This document shows, piece after piece, positions 32,924 to 39,502 of a DNA stretch of 64,000 bases (position 1 is its first letter; the number at the start of each line of letters is the position of its first letter). Origin of the DNA: a virus. The notes beneath the pieces are model-generated. The model was not told the DNA's origin. It made no database searches and saw only the letters and a program-made list of their open reading frames with translations. The translations under genes and the position numbers were made by a program. The stretch is taken from positions 37,797 to 101,796 of IMG/VR virus record IMGVR_UViG_3300017963_000014; one strand, given 5' to 3'.

Positions 32924-32947
32924 CCGTACAAATTATTTTCTGTACGG
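32924..32947. promoter_or_regulatory. Inverted repeat, candidate operator
   Basis: CCGTACA-N10-TGTACGG with an AT-rich centre (AATTATTTTC), immediately upstream of the -35 of promoter copy b. Size and symmetry fit a dimeric repressor site. No binding protein is assigned; the HTH protein at 33.6 kb is a candidate. Confidence 0.5.
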
Positions 32948-32971
32948 GGAAAGGCTAGCTAGCGAAGGGAG

Positions 32972-33451
32972 TTAGCGGTCGTAGCGGATCGTCTTCGCGG
33001 GGCCCGGGCGGGCGAGGACGACGACGGACTCGTTCCGGTCGGTCGCGCTCTTAATCCGGTAGTTCCCGCGGCGGGTCAGCTTCGAGACGCGGCGGACGAC
33101 GAAGCGCCCGGCGCCGGGGCGGCGCTCGCGGCGGAGGCGCCAGGCGAGCCCCTCGGCGCTCGAGACGGTCCGCGCGGAGGTCGGGACGCGGACGCGGGCG
33201 GCGCGGTTCGACTTCCGGACGACCGCGGGGTAGACGAGGTCGGTCCGCGCCCGGTTCTGGACGAGGAACTCGACGCTCGCGCCCGAGCGGCTCTCGCCGC
33301 TCCGGACGACGCGGACGTTCGTCGAGAGCCCCGCCCTCCGGAGCGCGGAGAGGATCGGGGCGCGACCCCAGCGGCCGTCGAGGCACCTCGCCTCCGCCGC
33401 GGGCGAGGGTAAGAGGGCGAGGAGGAGGATAGGTGAGACGAATCTACGCAT
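32972..33451 (-). CDS. Secreted basic protein, unknown
   Basis: 159 aa from ATG at 33451. A clear signal peptide (MRRFVSPILLLALLPSPAAEA) precedes a very basic, beta-rich mature region (VRVVRSGESRSGASVEFLVQ, RRVSKLTRRGNYRIKS). Export to the periplasm or outside suggests a role in lysis, envelope modification or exclusion of other phages; no family supports one over another. Confidence 0.55.
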   Translation of the reverse strand: MRRFVSPILLLALLPSPAAEARCLDGRWGRAPILSALRRAGLSTNVRVVRSGESRSGASVEFLVQNRARTDLVYPAVVRKSNRAARVRVPTSARTVSSAEGLAWRLRRERRPGAGRFVVRRVSKLTRRGNYRIKSATDRNESVVVLARPGPAKTIRYDR

Positions 33452-33532
33452 GGCCGGACTCTCCTTTCGGGTTAGGCGCCGGGGGTTAGCTAGAACCGGG
33501 CCACCCCGGAGGGGCGCGGAATCGCGGGACCC

Positions 33533-33548
33533 GGGGGCTCTAGCCCCC
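33533..33548. terminator. GGGGGC-TCTA-GCCCCC hairpin
   Basis: Perfect 6-bp stem in the spacer between the HTH gene and the secreted protein, with flanking GGGACC/GGTTCCC extending the pairing. Nearly identical stems occur twice at 39.3 kb. Likely a terminator or RNA processing structure; no U-tract. Confidence 0.55.
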
Positions 33549-33569
33549 TCCGGTTCCCGGAGAGTCGGC

Positions 33570-33812
33570 TTACGGAGCGGCGGCTCGGCGGACGCGGCGG
33601 GGGCGGCGGTCGCGGTAGGCGCGGGGGAGCCAGGCGTCGGCGTCCGAGCGGCGGACGACCCAGAACTCGCCGACGCGGGTCGCGCGGAGCCGCCCCTCCT
33701 TAATCGCCCCGAGTACCGCGGGGCGGGAGACGCCGCGGAGCGCGGCGACCTCGGAGACGGAGAGGAGCTCCGGCTCGCGTTTCCTAGGCTTCCTCGGGCT
33801 CTTCCTCGGCAC
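33570..33812 (-). CDS. Excisionase/MerR-type HTH DNA-binding protein
   Basis: 80 aa, GTG start. Classic HTH_17 pattern: LLSVSEVAALRGVSRPAVLG, AIKEGRLRATRVGEFWVVRR, SDADAWL. Basic termini. It lies divergently next to promoter copy c, so it probably regulates that region. Excisionase is less likely since no integrase is seen. Confidence 0.75.
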   Translation of the reverse strand: MPRKSPRKPRKREPELLSVSEVAALRGVSRPAVLGAIKEGRLRATRVGEFWVVRRSDADAWLPRAYRDRRPRRVRRAAAP

Positions 33813-33893
33813 GATTCCCTCACTTTCTCCTCCTATCTTAGCGAACGGAAAGCGGGGAGTAAAGGGGTCTGCGAAAAAAATCCCGCTCCCGGG

Positions 33894-33960
33894 TCGCTTT
33901 CCCCTTTACAAATACTTTCTATCTGATAAGATATAATTATGACGACGACGAAAAAGACCG
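33894..33960 (+). repeat. Promoter-leader repeat, copy c
   Basis: TTTACA (33905-33910), 16 bases, TAAGAT (33927-33932), predicted start of transcription at 33939, the A of ATG. A TATAAT also occurs at 33932-33937 but would start transcription inside the coding sequence. Leader ACGACGACGAAAAAGACC is identical to the other copies. Confidence 0.75.
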
Positions 33961-34139
33961 CGAACGATAAGGCGAACGAGGCGTTAGGTTACTTCGTCCG
34001 GAACAGCGAGCTCCCGACCGGTACCCCGACCTCCCCCGACGTCGCGGAGGCGGTCGAGAACTTCGACGGGTCGACCGCCGCCGAGAACTACCTCTGGAGT
34101 TCCCTCGAGACCGCGTTCTCGAACGCGGAAGGAGAGTAG
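33939..34139 (+). CDS. Small protein with MTTTKKT leader
   Basis: 66 aa, starting directly at promoter copy c with no room for a ribosome site, so translation would be leaderless. After MTTTKKTANDKANEALGYFV it reads as a small acidic helical protein (AENYLWSSLETAFSNAEGE). No family. First gene of a short plus-strand operon. Confidence 0.55.
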   Translation: MTTTKKTANDKANEALGYFVRNSELPTGTPTSPDVAEAVENFDGSTAAENYLWSSLETAFSNAEGE

Positions 34140-34142
34140 AAG

Positions 34143-34538
34143 ATGAGCGAGATCGCCTACGGCGCGAAGTACGACCGCTCCCTCTCGACGACCGAGATCG
34201 CCCGCCGCTTCCGCGCGGACGTCGCGGCGGAGAAGAAGGCCGGACGCCTCCCGCGGGAGCTGAAGCTCTCCGTTAAGACCCGCTACTACTCCGGCGGGAG
34301 CTCGATCGACGTCCGGATAAAGGGCCTCCCCGCGGGCTTCCCGGTCCGGAACCGCGAGGTCGCGCCGACGGCGGGGACGCTCCGGTTCGCGCCCGAGCTC
34401 CGGGAGCTGAAGGAGCGGCTCCAGGGCCTGCTCGACGCCTATAACTTCGACGGGTCCGACTCGATGACCGATTACTTCCACGTTAACTTCTACGGCTGGG
34501 TCGAGGTCGACTCGAGACTGGAGGCCGACGATGCCTAG
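34143..34538 (+). CDS. LPD29-like protein
   Basis: 131 aa. The pattern LSTTEIARRFRADVAAEKK, LKLSVKTRYYSGGSSIDVRI and GWVEVD resembles LPD29, a domain known from large polyvalent proteins that mobile elements inject with DNA, and also found as stand-alone small proteins. Its function is unknown. Good GGAGAG ribosome site. Confidence 0.5.
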   Translation: MSEIAYGAKYDRSLSTTEIARRFRADVAAEKKAGRLPRELKLSVKTRYYSGGSSIDVRIKGLPAGFPVRNREVAPTAGTLRFAPELRELKERLQGLLDAYNFDGSDSMTDYFHVNFYGWVEVDSRLEADDA

Positions 34539-34767
34539 ACCCCCTCGCCTCTCCTTCCGGCCCGACGCCCGCGTCGAGGTCCTCGCCGACGACGGCTCGG
34601 TCTACCTCGACGGGAATCTAATCGGCGCCGTCTCCCGGACCCGCCGGGGCTTCCGCCCGCTCCTCCTCTCGACGCGGACGCCGGCGGGGTCGACGCACTT
34701 CCCGACGTTCCGCGCGGCGCTCGAGGTCGTGCTCCGGAACTCGGGGGTAGAGCTGGACGATCTCTAA
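34531..34767 (+). CDS. Small beta protein
   Basis: 78 aa, overlapping the previous gene by eight bases. Beta-hairpin rich (ARVEVLADDGSVYLDGNLIG), then STRTPAGSTHFPTFRAALEV. No family. It ends at the A-tract that opens promoter copy d. Confidence 0.48.
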   Translation: MPRPPRLSFRPDARVEVLADDGSVYLDGNLIGAVSRTRRGFRPLLLSTRTPAGSTHFPTFRAALEVVLRNSGVELDDL

Positions 34768-34856
34768 AAAAATCGCGGGGGAGGCGCTTTTCCTCTGGAC
34801 AAATACTTTCTAGGTGATAAGATATAATTATGACGACGACGAAAAAGACCGAGACC
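34766..34856 (+). repeat. Promoter-leader repeat, copy d
   Basis: A7 tract, GGGGGAGGC, TGGACA (34796-34801), 16 bases, TAAGAT (34818-34823), predicted transcript start at the ATG of 34830. Near-identical to copy a, which points the opposite way. Confidence 0.75.
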
Positions 34857-34973
34857 GAGACGAAAAAGCCCTCGAATTGCAAAATGACCCCGAAAAGCGC
34901 CCTACCCTGCGCACCCGGCGCTTGCTGGAGCTACGCGTTCTGCCCGCTGAGAAAGGAGACGAACGATGCCTAG
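34830..34973 (+). CDS. 47 aa cysteine-rich protein with MTTTKKT leader
   Basis: Begins at the predicted transcript start of copy d. After MTTTKKTETETKKPS come four cysteines (17, 27, 32, 38) in NCKM...PCAPGACWSYAFCPL, a plausible single zinc site. Overlaps the next gene by eight bases. No family. Confidence 0.52.
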   Translation: MTTTKKTETETKKPSNCKMTPKSALPCAPGACWSYAFCPLRKETNDA

Positions 34974-35352
34974 CCCGAAGAAGATCCGGATCGAGGCCGA
35001 CTCCCTCCCCGCGCTCGCGGCCGCCCTAATCGCCGAGATCGAATCGGCGGCGGAGACGAACGCGGAGCGCGCGGAGGACGACTACGAAGCGACTCGGAGA
35101 AACTACGCCGCCGTCGCCGAGTTCGTCGGTACCCTTAGCGAGTACCGACCCTTCCTCGAGAGCTGCCTCGAGACCGCGCTCGAGAACGTCTCGGACTCGC
35201 AGGAGGCGATACGCGCGATCGAGGAGGAAGATCCGGACGAGGGCTGGGAACCCGCGCCGCAGTACGGCGTCCTTACTACCTGCCCGCGCTGCGGCGGCGT
35301 CCGCGACCGCGACCCGGGCGGAGGGATCTACTGCACGGAGTGCGGGCGGTGA
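34966..35352 (+). CDS. Protein with C-terminal zinc ribbon
   Basis: 128 aa. Long acidic helices (about 10-95), then a two-pair zinc ribbon, CPRCGG...CTECGR, at the very C-terminus. Such tips often bind nucleic acid or a partner protein. First of a chain of overlapping small zinc proteins. Confidence 0.58.
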   Translation: MPSPKKIRIEADSLPALAAALIAEIESAAETNAERAEDDYEATRRNYAAVAEFVGTLSEYRPFLESCLETALENVSDSQEAIRAIEEEDPDEGWEPAPQYGVLTTCPRCGGVRDRDPGGGIYCTECGR

Positions 35353-35600
35353 GCGCCCCGACCCTCCGGGAACTCCGTCGGGTAGCGGCGCCGGCCACGG
35401 TCGAGGACGACCGCCCGGCCGGTTGCTACCGCGCGACGGCTCCCAACGGCTACCGTTGGGAGCCGGGACTCCACGAGCTCGTCGCCTGGTACGAGGTCCC
35501 GTTCTTCGCGGCGGAGGCGCGCGAGGCGCTCGCCGAAGACCTCCGCGGTAGGACGCCGGAGATCTGCGACGACCCAGACTGCGACTGGTGCGAACGATGA
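35349..35600 (+). CDS. Small Cys-ending protein
   Basis: 83 aa from GTG at 35349, chosen because its GTGA overlaps the upstream stop. C-terminal CDDPDCDWCER is a candidate metal site; the rest (GCYRATAPNGYRWEPGLHEL, VAWYEVPFF) is unassigned. Confidence 0.5.
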   Translation: MSAPTLRELRRVAAPATVEDDRPAGCYRATAPNGYRWEPGLHELVAWYEVPFFAAEAREALAEDLRGRTPEICDDPDCDWCER

Positions 35601-35851
35601 AAGTAAATCACCGGAACGCCGAGGGGATCTGGTACGAGGGCGCGAACGGTTGGTTCGCCGCCCTGAAGCCGGGTCTCTGCACGGAGCCCGGGCTCCACTC
35701 CGCGCACTCCGACGAGAGCCTCCCGAGGAGAGAGGGCCTCCGGGACCTCCTCCGGAAGCTCGACGGGGCGCGCCTCTGCCGCTGCGCGGACTGCCTCGCC
35801 TTCGACCCGAACCCCGGGGACGACGACCCCGGAGGAGACCTCCTACCGTGA
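35597..35851 (+). CDS. Small zinc-type protein
   Basis: 84 aa from ATG at 35597, overlapping the previous stop (ATGA). LCRCADCLAFDPNPG near the C-terminus is a compact Cys motif; upstream GIWYEGANGWFAALKPGLCT has no family match. Confidence 0.5.
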   Translation: MKVNHRNAEGIWYEGANGWFAALKPGLCTEPGLHSAHSDESLPRREGLRDLLRKLDGARLCRCADCLAFDPNPGDDDPGGDLLP

Positions 35852-36054
35852 AGACCCCGAGCGAGGAGACCGCCTGGAGGCGGAAGAACGCCCACCGCCG
35901 CTGCCCCGGTTGCGGCGCCTACTCCCTCGAGCGGGTCCCGGGCGAACGCCTGAACCCCGAGACCCACTTCCCGGGGGTCGTCTACCGCGTCTGCGGCGGC
36001 TGCGGGTGGGAGTCGCCCGTCCGCCCGCGGAGGCGACGCGGGGGGCTACCGTGA
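35848..36054 (+). CDS. Zinc-ribbon protein
   Basis: 68 aa from GTG at 35848 (GTGA overlap). Nearly the whole protein is one zinc ribbon, CPGCGAYSLERV ... YRVCGGCGWE. Stand-alone ribbons of this size in phages may act on transcription or translation machinery; target unknown. Confidence 0.58.
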   Translation: MKTPSEETAWRRKNAHRRCPGCGAYSLERVPGERLNPETHFPGVVYRVCGGCGWESPVRPRRRRGGLP

Positions 36055-36347
36055 GCCGCTCCGCCCCCTCCGCGCCCCGCTTCTGCCGCGGCGCCTTCGA
36101 GCTCGTCCCGAACCTCCGCGTCCGCTGCGCCTGCGGCGAGCCGACCCGGCTCCTCCGCCGGGGGCGGGTCTACCTCCTCCCGACCGGGCACGACTGCCCG
36201 GCGCGCCGGACGCAGGAGGATCTGCTCCGGACGCTCGCGCTCGAGGAGTCCGCGGGGGTCCGGGTAACGGAGGCGGAGGTCGACCGCCGCCTCCGCCGCT
36301 GGGGGCTCGGCGGCGACCTAATCTGGCGGTACCGCGACGAAGATTAA
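36051..36347 (+). CDS. Cys-containing last gene of zinc chain
   Basis: 98 aa from GTG at 36051 (GTGA overlap). VRCACGEPTRL and a later HDCPA give a possible zinc site; the C-terminal part (EAEVDRRLRRWGLGGDLIWR) is helical. Ends convergently, sharing four bases with the minus-strand gene's TAA. Confidence 0.5.
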   Translation: MSRSAPSAPRFCRGAFELVPNLRVRCACGEPTRLLRRGRVYLLPTGHDCPARRTQEDLLRTLALEESAGVRVTEAEVDRRLRRWGLGGDLIWRYRDED

Positions 36348-36565
36348 AGCAGCCCGCTCGAGCGCGGAGGGTTCCGGGTCGCGAAGACCGCCTCCGCTCT
36401 CGCCTCGCGGGGGTCCCGGTCCGCGATCCGCGGCGGGGCGCCCGCGAGTAGCTCCTCGTCCGGGTAATCCCCGACCGGGGGCGGAACCCCGAGGAGCTTC
36501 ACGAAGCCGAACTCGACCGCGCGACGGTAGGCGTCCGCGAGGAGGGCGGCGTCGGAGGGGTTCAC
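36344..36565 (-). CDS. Small unknown protein
   Basis: 73 aa, GTG start overlapping the upstream stop. Starts MNPSDAALLADAYRRAVEFG; Pro-rich middle. No family. Confidence 0.42.
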   Translation of the reverse strand: MNPSDAALLADAYRRAVEFGFVKLLGVPPPVGDYPDEELLAGAPPRIADRDPREARAEAVFATRNPPRSSGLL

Positions 36566-36909
36566 CGCGGGGACCGCGGGGCGAGCGCGAGGAGCGCCCG
36601 GACCCGCTCGCCGTCGCCGGACTTTAGGTACTTTCCGCTCTCGGTCTCGCGCCAGGAGAGGTCGTAGCCGACGAGCTCGAGCTCGTCGAGCCCCCGGCGG
36701 ATTAGGATTACCTTCTCGCCGCCGGTGACGACGCCCCGGAACTCGAGCAGCTCGAGCCCGCCGTAGCTCGAGAGCGGCGGATCGGGTACGGGGAGCGGCG
36801 TCCGGAGGACCGAGGTAGCTATCCGTAACGCGTAGATAACGCCGGCGGAGACGGAGACCGCCGCGAGGAGCGCGACGAAGGCGAGGAGGGCGGAGGAGAG
36901 CGGGGTCAC
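36562..36909 (-). CDS. Membrane-anchored small protein
   Basis: 115 aa, GTG start (GTGA overlap). One N-terminal transmembrane helix (LLAFVALLAAVSVSAGVIYA) and a ~75 residue beta-rich cytoplasmic or periplasmic domain. Could belong to lysis or superinfection control; nothing specific. Confidence 0.5.
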   Translation of the reverse strand: MTPLSSALLAFVALLAAVSVSAGVIYALRIATSVLRTPLPVPDPPLSSYGGLELLEFRGVVTGGEKVILIRRGLDELELVGYDLSWRETESGKYLKSGDGERVRALLALAPRSPR

Positions 36910-37076
36910 GGGAGGCGGTCCGGGGGGTTTAGGACGAGGTCGAAGGCGCGGCGGAGAATCGTTACCGAGAGCCCGGCGACCGGGCGGCCGCCGATAACGT
37001 CGACGAAGACCTGGAGCCCGAGTAAACCCGCGTCGCGGCGGCGGGCGAGGCGGAGGAGGGGGCGGAGGGAGAGCAT
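36906..37076 (-). CDS. 56 aa unknown protein
   Basis: Starts at ATG 37076, which directly follows the stop of the 54 aa membrane protein, and its TGA overlaps the next GTG. Basic N-terminus, hydrophobic centre (GLLGLQVFVDVIGGRPVAGL). No family; kept because of tight coupling on both sides. Confidence 0.45.
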   Translation of the reverse strand: MLSLRPLLRLARRRDAGLLGLQVFVDVIGGRPVAGLSVTILRRAFDLVLNPPDRLP

Positions 37077-37241
37077 TTACCTAGTCCCGAGGTGCGGCGC
37101 GAGCGCGATCCCGATCGCGACCCCCGTCGAGAGCGCGGCGCCGAGTACGAGCCAGACGGCGAGGTAGAAGCGACCGCGGGAGCTCGCGAGCGAGGAGAGT
37201 AGGGAGAGGAGGCAGCTCGAGGCGAGGAGCGCGGTAAGCAT
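37077..37241 (-). CDS. 54 aa membrane protein, two helices
   Basis: Two hydrophobic segments (MLTALLASSCLLSLLSSLAS and FYLAVWLVLGAALSTGVAIG) separated by a short basic loop, so a two-helix membrane hairpin like many phage holins and exclusion proteins. Holin is possible, but the endolysin is 20 kb away. Starts five bases after the upstream gene's stop. Confidence 0.48.
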   Translation of the reverse strand: MLTALLASSCLLSLLSSLASSRGRFYLAVWLVLGAALSTGVAIGIALAPHLGTR

Positions 37242-37245
37242 CCGG

Positions 37246-38061
37246 CTAGCTCCCGCCCTCGTCGAGCTCGACCCGGACGCGGAAGGGGACGACGCGGAGG
37301 AGGATCAGCTCGGGGTCGCGCTCGAGCCGAGCGAGCGCCTCCGCCCGGTCGACCGTTCGTAGGTTATCCTCGAGGTCCCTTCGGGGGAGGAGGACGTACT
37401 CCGCCGGGGGCGGATCGGCGGCGGCGTTCAACTCCGCTCGAACCGCGGCGAGCGCGACTTGCCTCCGCTCCTCCTTCCCGACGAGCTCGCGCGCCTCCGC
37501 TACCCCGCGGTCCCGCTCGGCGAGCGCGGAGGCGGAGACCGCGACCTCCGCCCCCTCGATATATTCCGGGAGCGCCTCCTCGGGCTCCGGCGGAACGAGC
37601 GCGGAGTCCCCGGGCCCGTCCGCCGGCGGAAGCTCGACCCCGCGGAGCGCGTCCGCGAGCGCCGGGTTGAACGGCGGTCCCCCGCGCTCCCGAGCGGGAG
37701 TCCCCGGACTCGGGGGCTCCGTCGGCCTCCGCGCGAGGAGCGTCACGACCGCCTCGCCCGGGCGGTCGGAGCCGGGGAGGGAGTTCGGCTTCAGGAGCGC
37801 CCAGACCGAGCCGCGCCGGACCGTGAGCCCGTCGAACGCGAGCTCGACCGCCCGCGCCCGGTCCCCGTCCGCGTCCTCGAACTCGACCGCCTCCCCCCGC
37901 TCGAGCGCCGCCGCGACCGCGTCGTCGATAACCCGCGCGAGCTCCGCGTCCGAGAGCGTCGGCGGAACCTCCGCCCGCGCGCGGAGCCGCTCGACCGCGT
38001 GCCTGCTAACGTACCGCCTCGGTCCGCCGCTCGGCGCGGGCGCCCGGTGAGCCATCGCCAT
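37246..38061 (-). CDS. Unknown protein, paralogous C-terminus to next gene
   Basis: 271 aa. N-terminus (YVSRHAVERLRARAEVPPTL ... VWALLKPNSL ... GEAVVTLL) has the RHA..R...R start and 'VVTLL' end of small phage proteins related to DUF4258-type folds, a weak match. A Pro-rich linker follows. The last ~55 residues (PAEYVLLPRRDLEDNLRTVD, LLRVVPFRVRVEL) are shared with the neighbouring 233 aa protein. Confidence 0.5.
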   Translation of the reverse strand: MAMAHRAPAPSGGPRRYVSRHAVERLRARAEVPPTLSDAELARVIDDAVAAALERGEAVEFEDADGDRARAVELAFDGLTVRRGSVWALLKPNSLPGSDRPGEAVVTLLARRPTEPPSPGTPARERGGPPFNPALADALRGVELPPADGPGDSALVPPEPEEALPEYIEGAEVAVSASALAERDRGVAEARELVGKEERRQVALAAVRAELNAAADPPPAEYVLLPRRDLEDNLRTVDRAEALARLERDPELILLRVVPFRVRVELDEGGS

Positions 38062-38110
38062 CTTCTTCGCCTCCTACCGGGTTCTATCCCGGGATGAGAG
38101 TGTACAGATA
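38062..38110 (-). promoter_or_regulatory. Shared 5' element upstream of 271 aa gene
   Basis: On the minus strand CTGTACA, then TCATCCCGGGATAGA (38083-38097), CCCGG, GGAGG and the start. The same order occurs upstream of the paralogous 233 aa gene, where the motif lies at the same distance from the ATG. Confidence 0.55.
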
Positions 38111-38812
38111 CTACTCCCGCTCGAGCTCGACCCGAACCGAGAGCGCGTACGGGACCCGGCGGAGCAGCGCCGGGAGCGGGGGTTCGCCGCCCCGGATCCG
38201 GAGCGCCTCGAGCGCCTCCGCCCTCGAGAGCGGGCGGTAATCCGCGAAGACCTCGCCGGGGACTAAGAAGTAGTCCCCGAGGTCCCCCGCCTCCCCGCCC
38301 CCGGTCGGCTCGCTCTCGACCTCGGACGCGCCGCGGTCGAGCTCCTCGCGGAGCGCCTCGAGACCGACGCGGAGGTCCTCGACGAGTCCCTCGACCCCCG
38401 GGGAACCCCCGGCATCCCGGAAGAGATCGAGCAGCCCGTCGACCCGCTCCCGAACGAAACCGAGGCGGAGAGGGGGAACCGTCCGAGCGGGGACCCCGCC
38501 CCCGGGGGACTCCCCGAGCAGCCGCGCCTCGGTCTCCGCCGAGAGCGGGAGGTCGGAGGGGGCGAGCCCGAGCAGCTCGGCGACCTCCGCCCGGCGAACG
38601 CGCGCCGCGAGCGACGAGCCGGGGAGCCGGAGCGCGCGGAAGGTCGCCCCGAGCGACCTCGTCGACCGGCGGCGGAAGCCCTCGGCGTCGAGTAAGTCCG
38701 CTAGCACGGAGTAGGCGACCCCCGGCGGTTCGTCGAGGCGCTCGAAGCGCGTCAGGCGAGTGAGGGCGAGCAGCTCGGCCCGGGTCCAGTACACGTCGGA
38801 GTACCTCGGCAT
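38111..38812 (-). CDS. Unknown protein, paralog of 271 aa gene at C-terminus
   Basis: 233 aa from ATG at 38812, preferred over GTG nine bases earlier because GGGAGG then lies eight bases upstream. N-terminal region is helical (YWTRAELLALTRLTRFERLD, VADLLDAEGF-like), reminiscent of a winged-helix. The C-terminus (GDYFLVPGEVFADYRPLSRA, LLRRVPYALSVRVEL) matches the 271 aa protein. Confidence 0.5.
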   Translation of the reverse strand: MPRYSDVYWTRAELLALTRLTRFERLDEPPGVAYSVLADLLDAEGFRRRSTRSLGATFRALRLPGSSLAARVRRAEVAELLGLAPSDLPLSAETEARLLGESPGGGVPARTVPPLRLGFVRERVDGLLDLFRDAGGSPGVEGLVEDLRVGLEALREELDRGASEVESEPTGGGEAGDLGDYFLVPGEVFADYRPLSRAEALEALRIRGGEPPLPALLRRVPYALSVRVELERE

Positions 38813-38875
38813 AGGTTCCACCTCCCGTCCGGGTCTATCCCGGGATGAACCTTACACTTACTTTCTGTACAGCTT
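38813..38875 (-). promoter_or_regulatory. Shared 5' element upstream of 233 aa gene
   Basis: Contains CTGTACAG (38865-38872), TCATCCCGGGATAGA (38834-38848), CCCGG and GGGAGG on the minus strand. Parallels the element before the 271 aa gene. Confidence 0.55.
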
Positions 38876-39316
38876 CCCCGCCGCGGGGGGCGCGTATCGA
38901 GCGGGGGTTAGCCCGCCTCCGACATCTCCGCCCCGGGGTCCCGCGGGCGCCCTCACCCGGGGGAGTCCGCGCGCCCGCCTTCTACCGAGTGGGTACGGGG
39001 GAGCGCGCTCGGGCCCGCTCCGGCGCCCTCCCCGCGGCCCCCGGGGGCTCGAGACTTGTACAGACCCTCTAGGAAGTGTATAGGGGATGCCGGTTTTGCG
39101 GGTTTTACGGGGTTCGCCGGGATCGGGGGGAGGCGCAAGAGGACTCATCCGCCCCGCCGCCCGTCCCCCCGGCCCGTCCCCGCTCGCCTCCCCTCCCGCG
39201 CTCCGGCTCCCGAACCCCGCCCCCGCGGGCTTTCCGGCGCCTCCCCGGGCCCCGGGGGACGCGTCCCGGGGCGGGCGCGGGGGGACGTCGGGTTCGCCGC
39301 CGGGACCGCGGGGGAC

Positions 39317-39387
39317 CCGGAACCCCGTTGGGGGCTCTGGCCCCCTATTCCGGATAACCTACCCCGAATCTGGGGGCTCTGGCCCCC
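39317..39387. terminator. Tandem GGGGGC-TCTG-GCCCCC hairpins
   Basis: Two identical 16-base hairpins at 39330-39345 and 39372-39387. The first is enclosed by CCGGAA (39317-39322) and TTCCGG (39348-39353). A third near-identical hairpin sits at 33.5 kb. Position beyond the 3' end of no gene on the plus strand and upstream of the 233 aa gene on the minus strand suggests termination of transcripts from the 39.5-43 kb operon. Confidence 0.58.
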
Positions 39388-39502
39388 TACCCCGTCCGGA
39401 ACCGCCTCGTCCGGGGGAACCGCCCGGTCGCGCGGCGGAGAGGCGCATAAGGGCGCGGTTCGGGAGCTTCCCGTCGAACTGGAGCAGCGCGACCCTCATC
39501 GT

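Larger units (their letters stand above)
38813..39502. other. 690-base region without a supported gene
   Basis: Extremely GC-rich, with no reading frame that shows a ribosome site or family signal. It holds CTGTACAG and TTGTACAGA sites, three 9-base units of GCGGGTTTT type (39089-39115), a patch of AT-richer DNA around 39070-39110, and two strong hairpins at 39.3 kb. A regulatory or replication region is possible. Confidence 0.5.

Noticed and set aside
33570-33812. Excisionase of a temperate phage
   Set aside because: The HTH type is also common in simple repressors and no integrase or attachment site is visible in the window.
33932-33937. TATAAT two bases before the leader ATG as the -10 box
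   Set aside because: The spacing to TTTACA would be 21 bases and transcription would begin inside the coding sequence; TAAGAT with 16-base spacing fits better in all four copies. It cannot be excluded if the leader is not translated.
37077-37241. Firm call as holin
   Set aside because: Two-helix topology fits, but it lies 20 kb from the endolysin and other small membrane proteins are equally plausible.
38858-39148. 96-codon minus-strand frame in the gene-free gap
   Set aside because: No ribosome site, no family signal, composition typical of chance frames in GC-rich DNA. Kept as non-coding.
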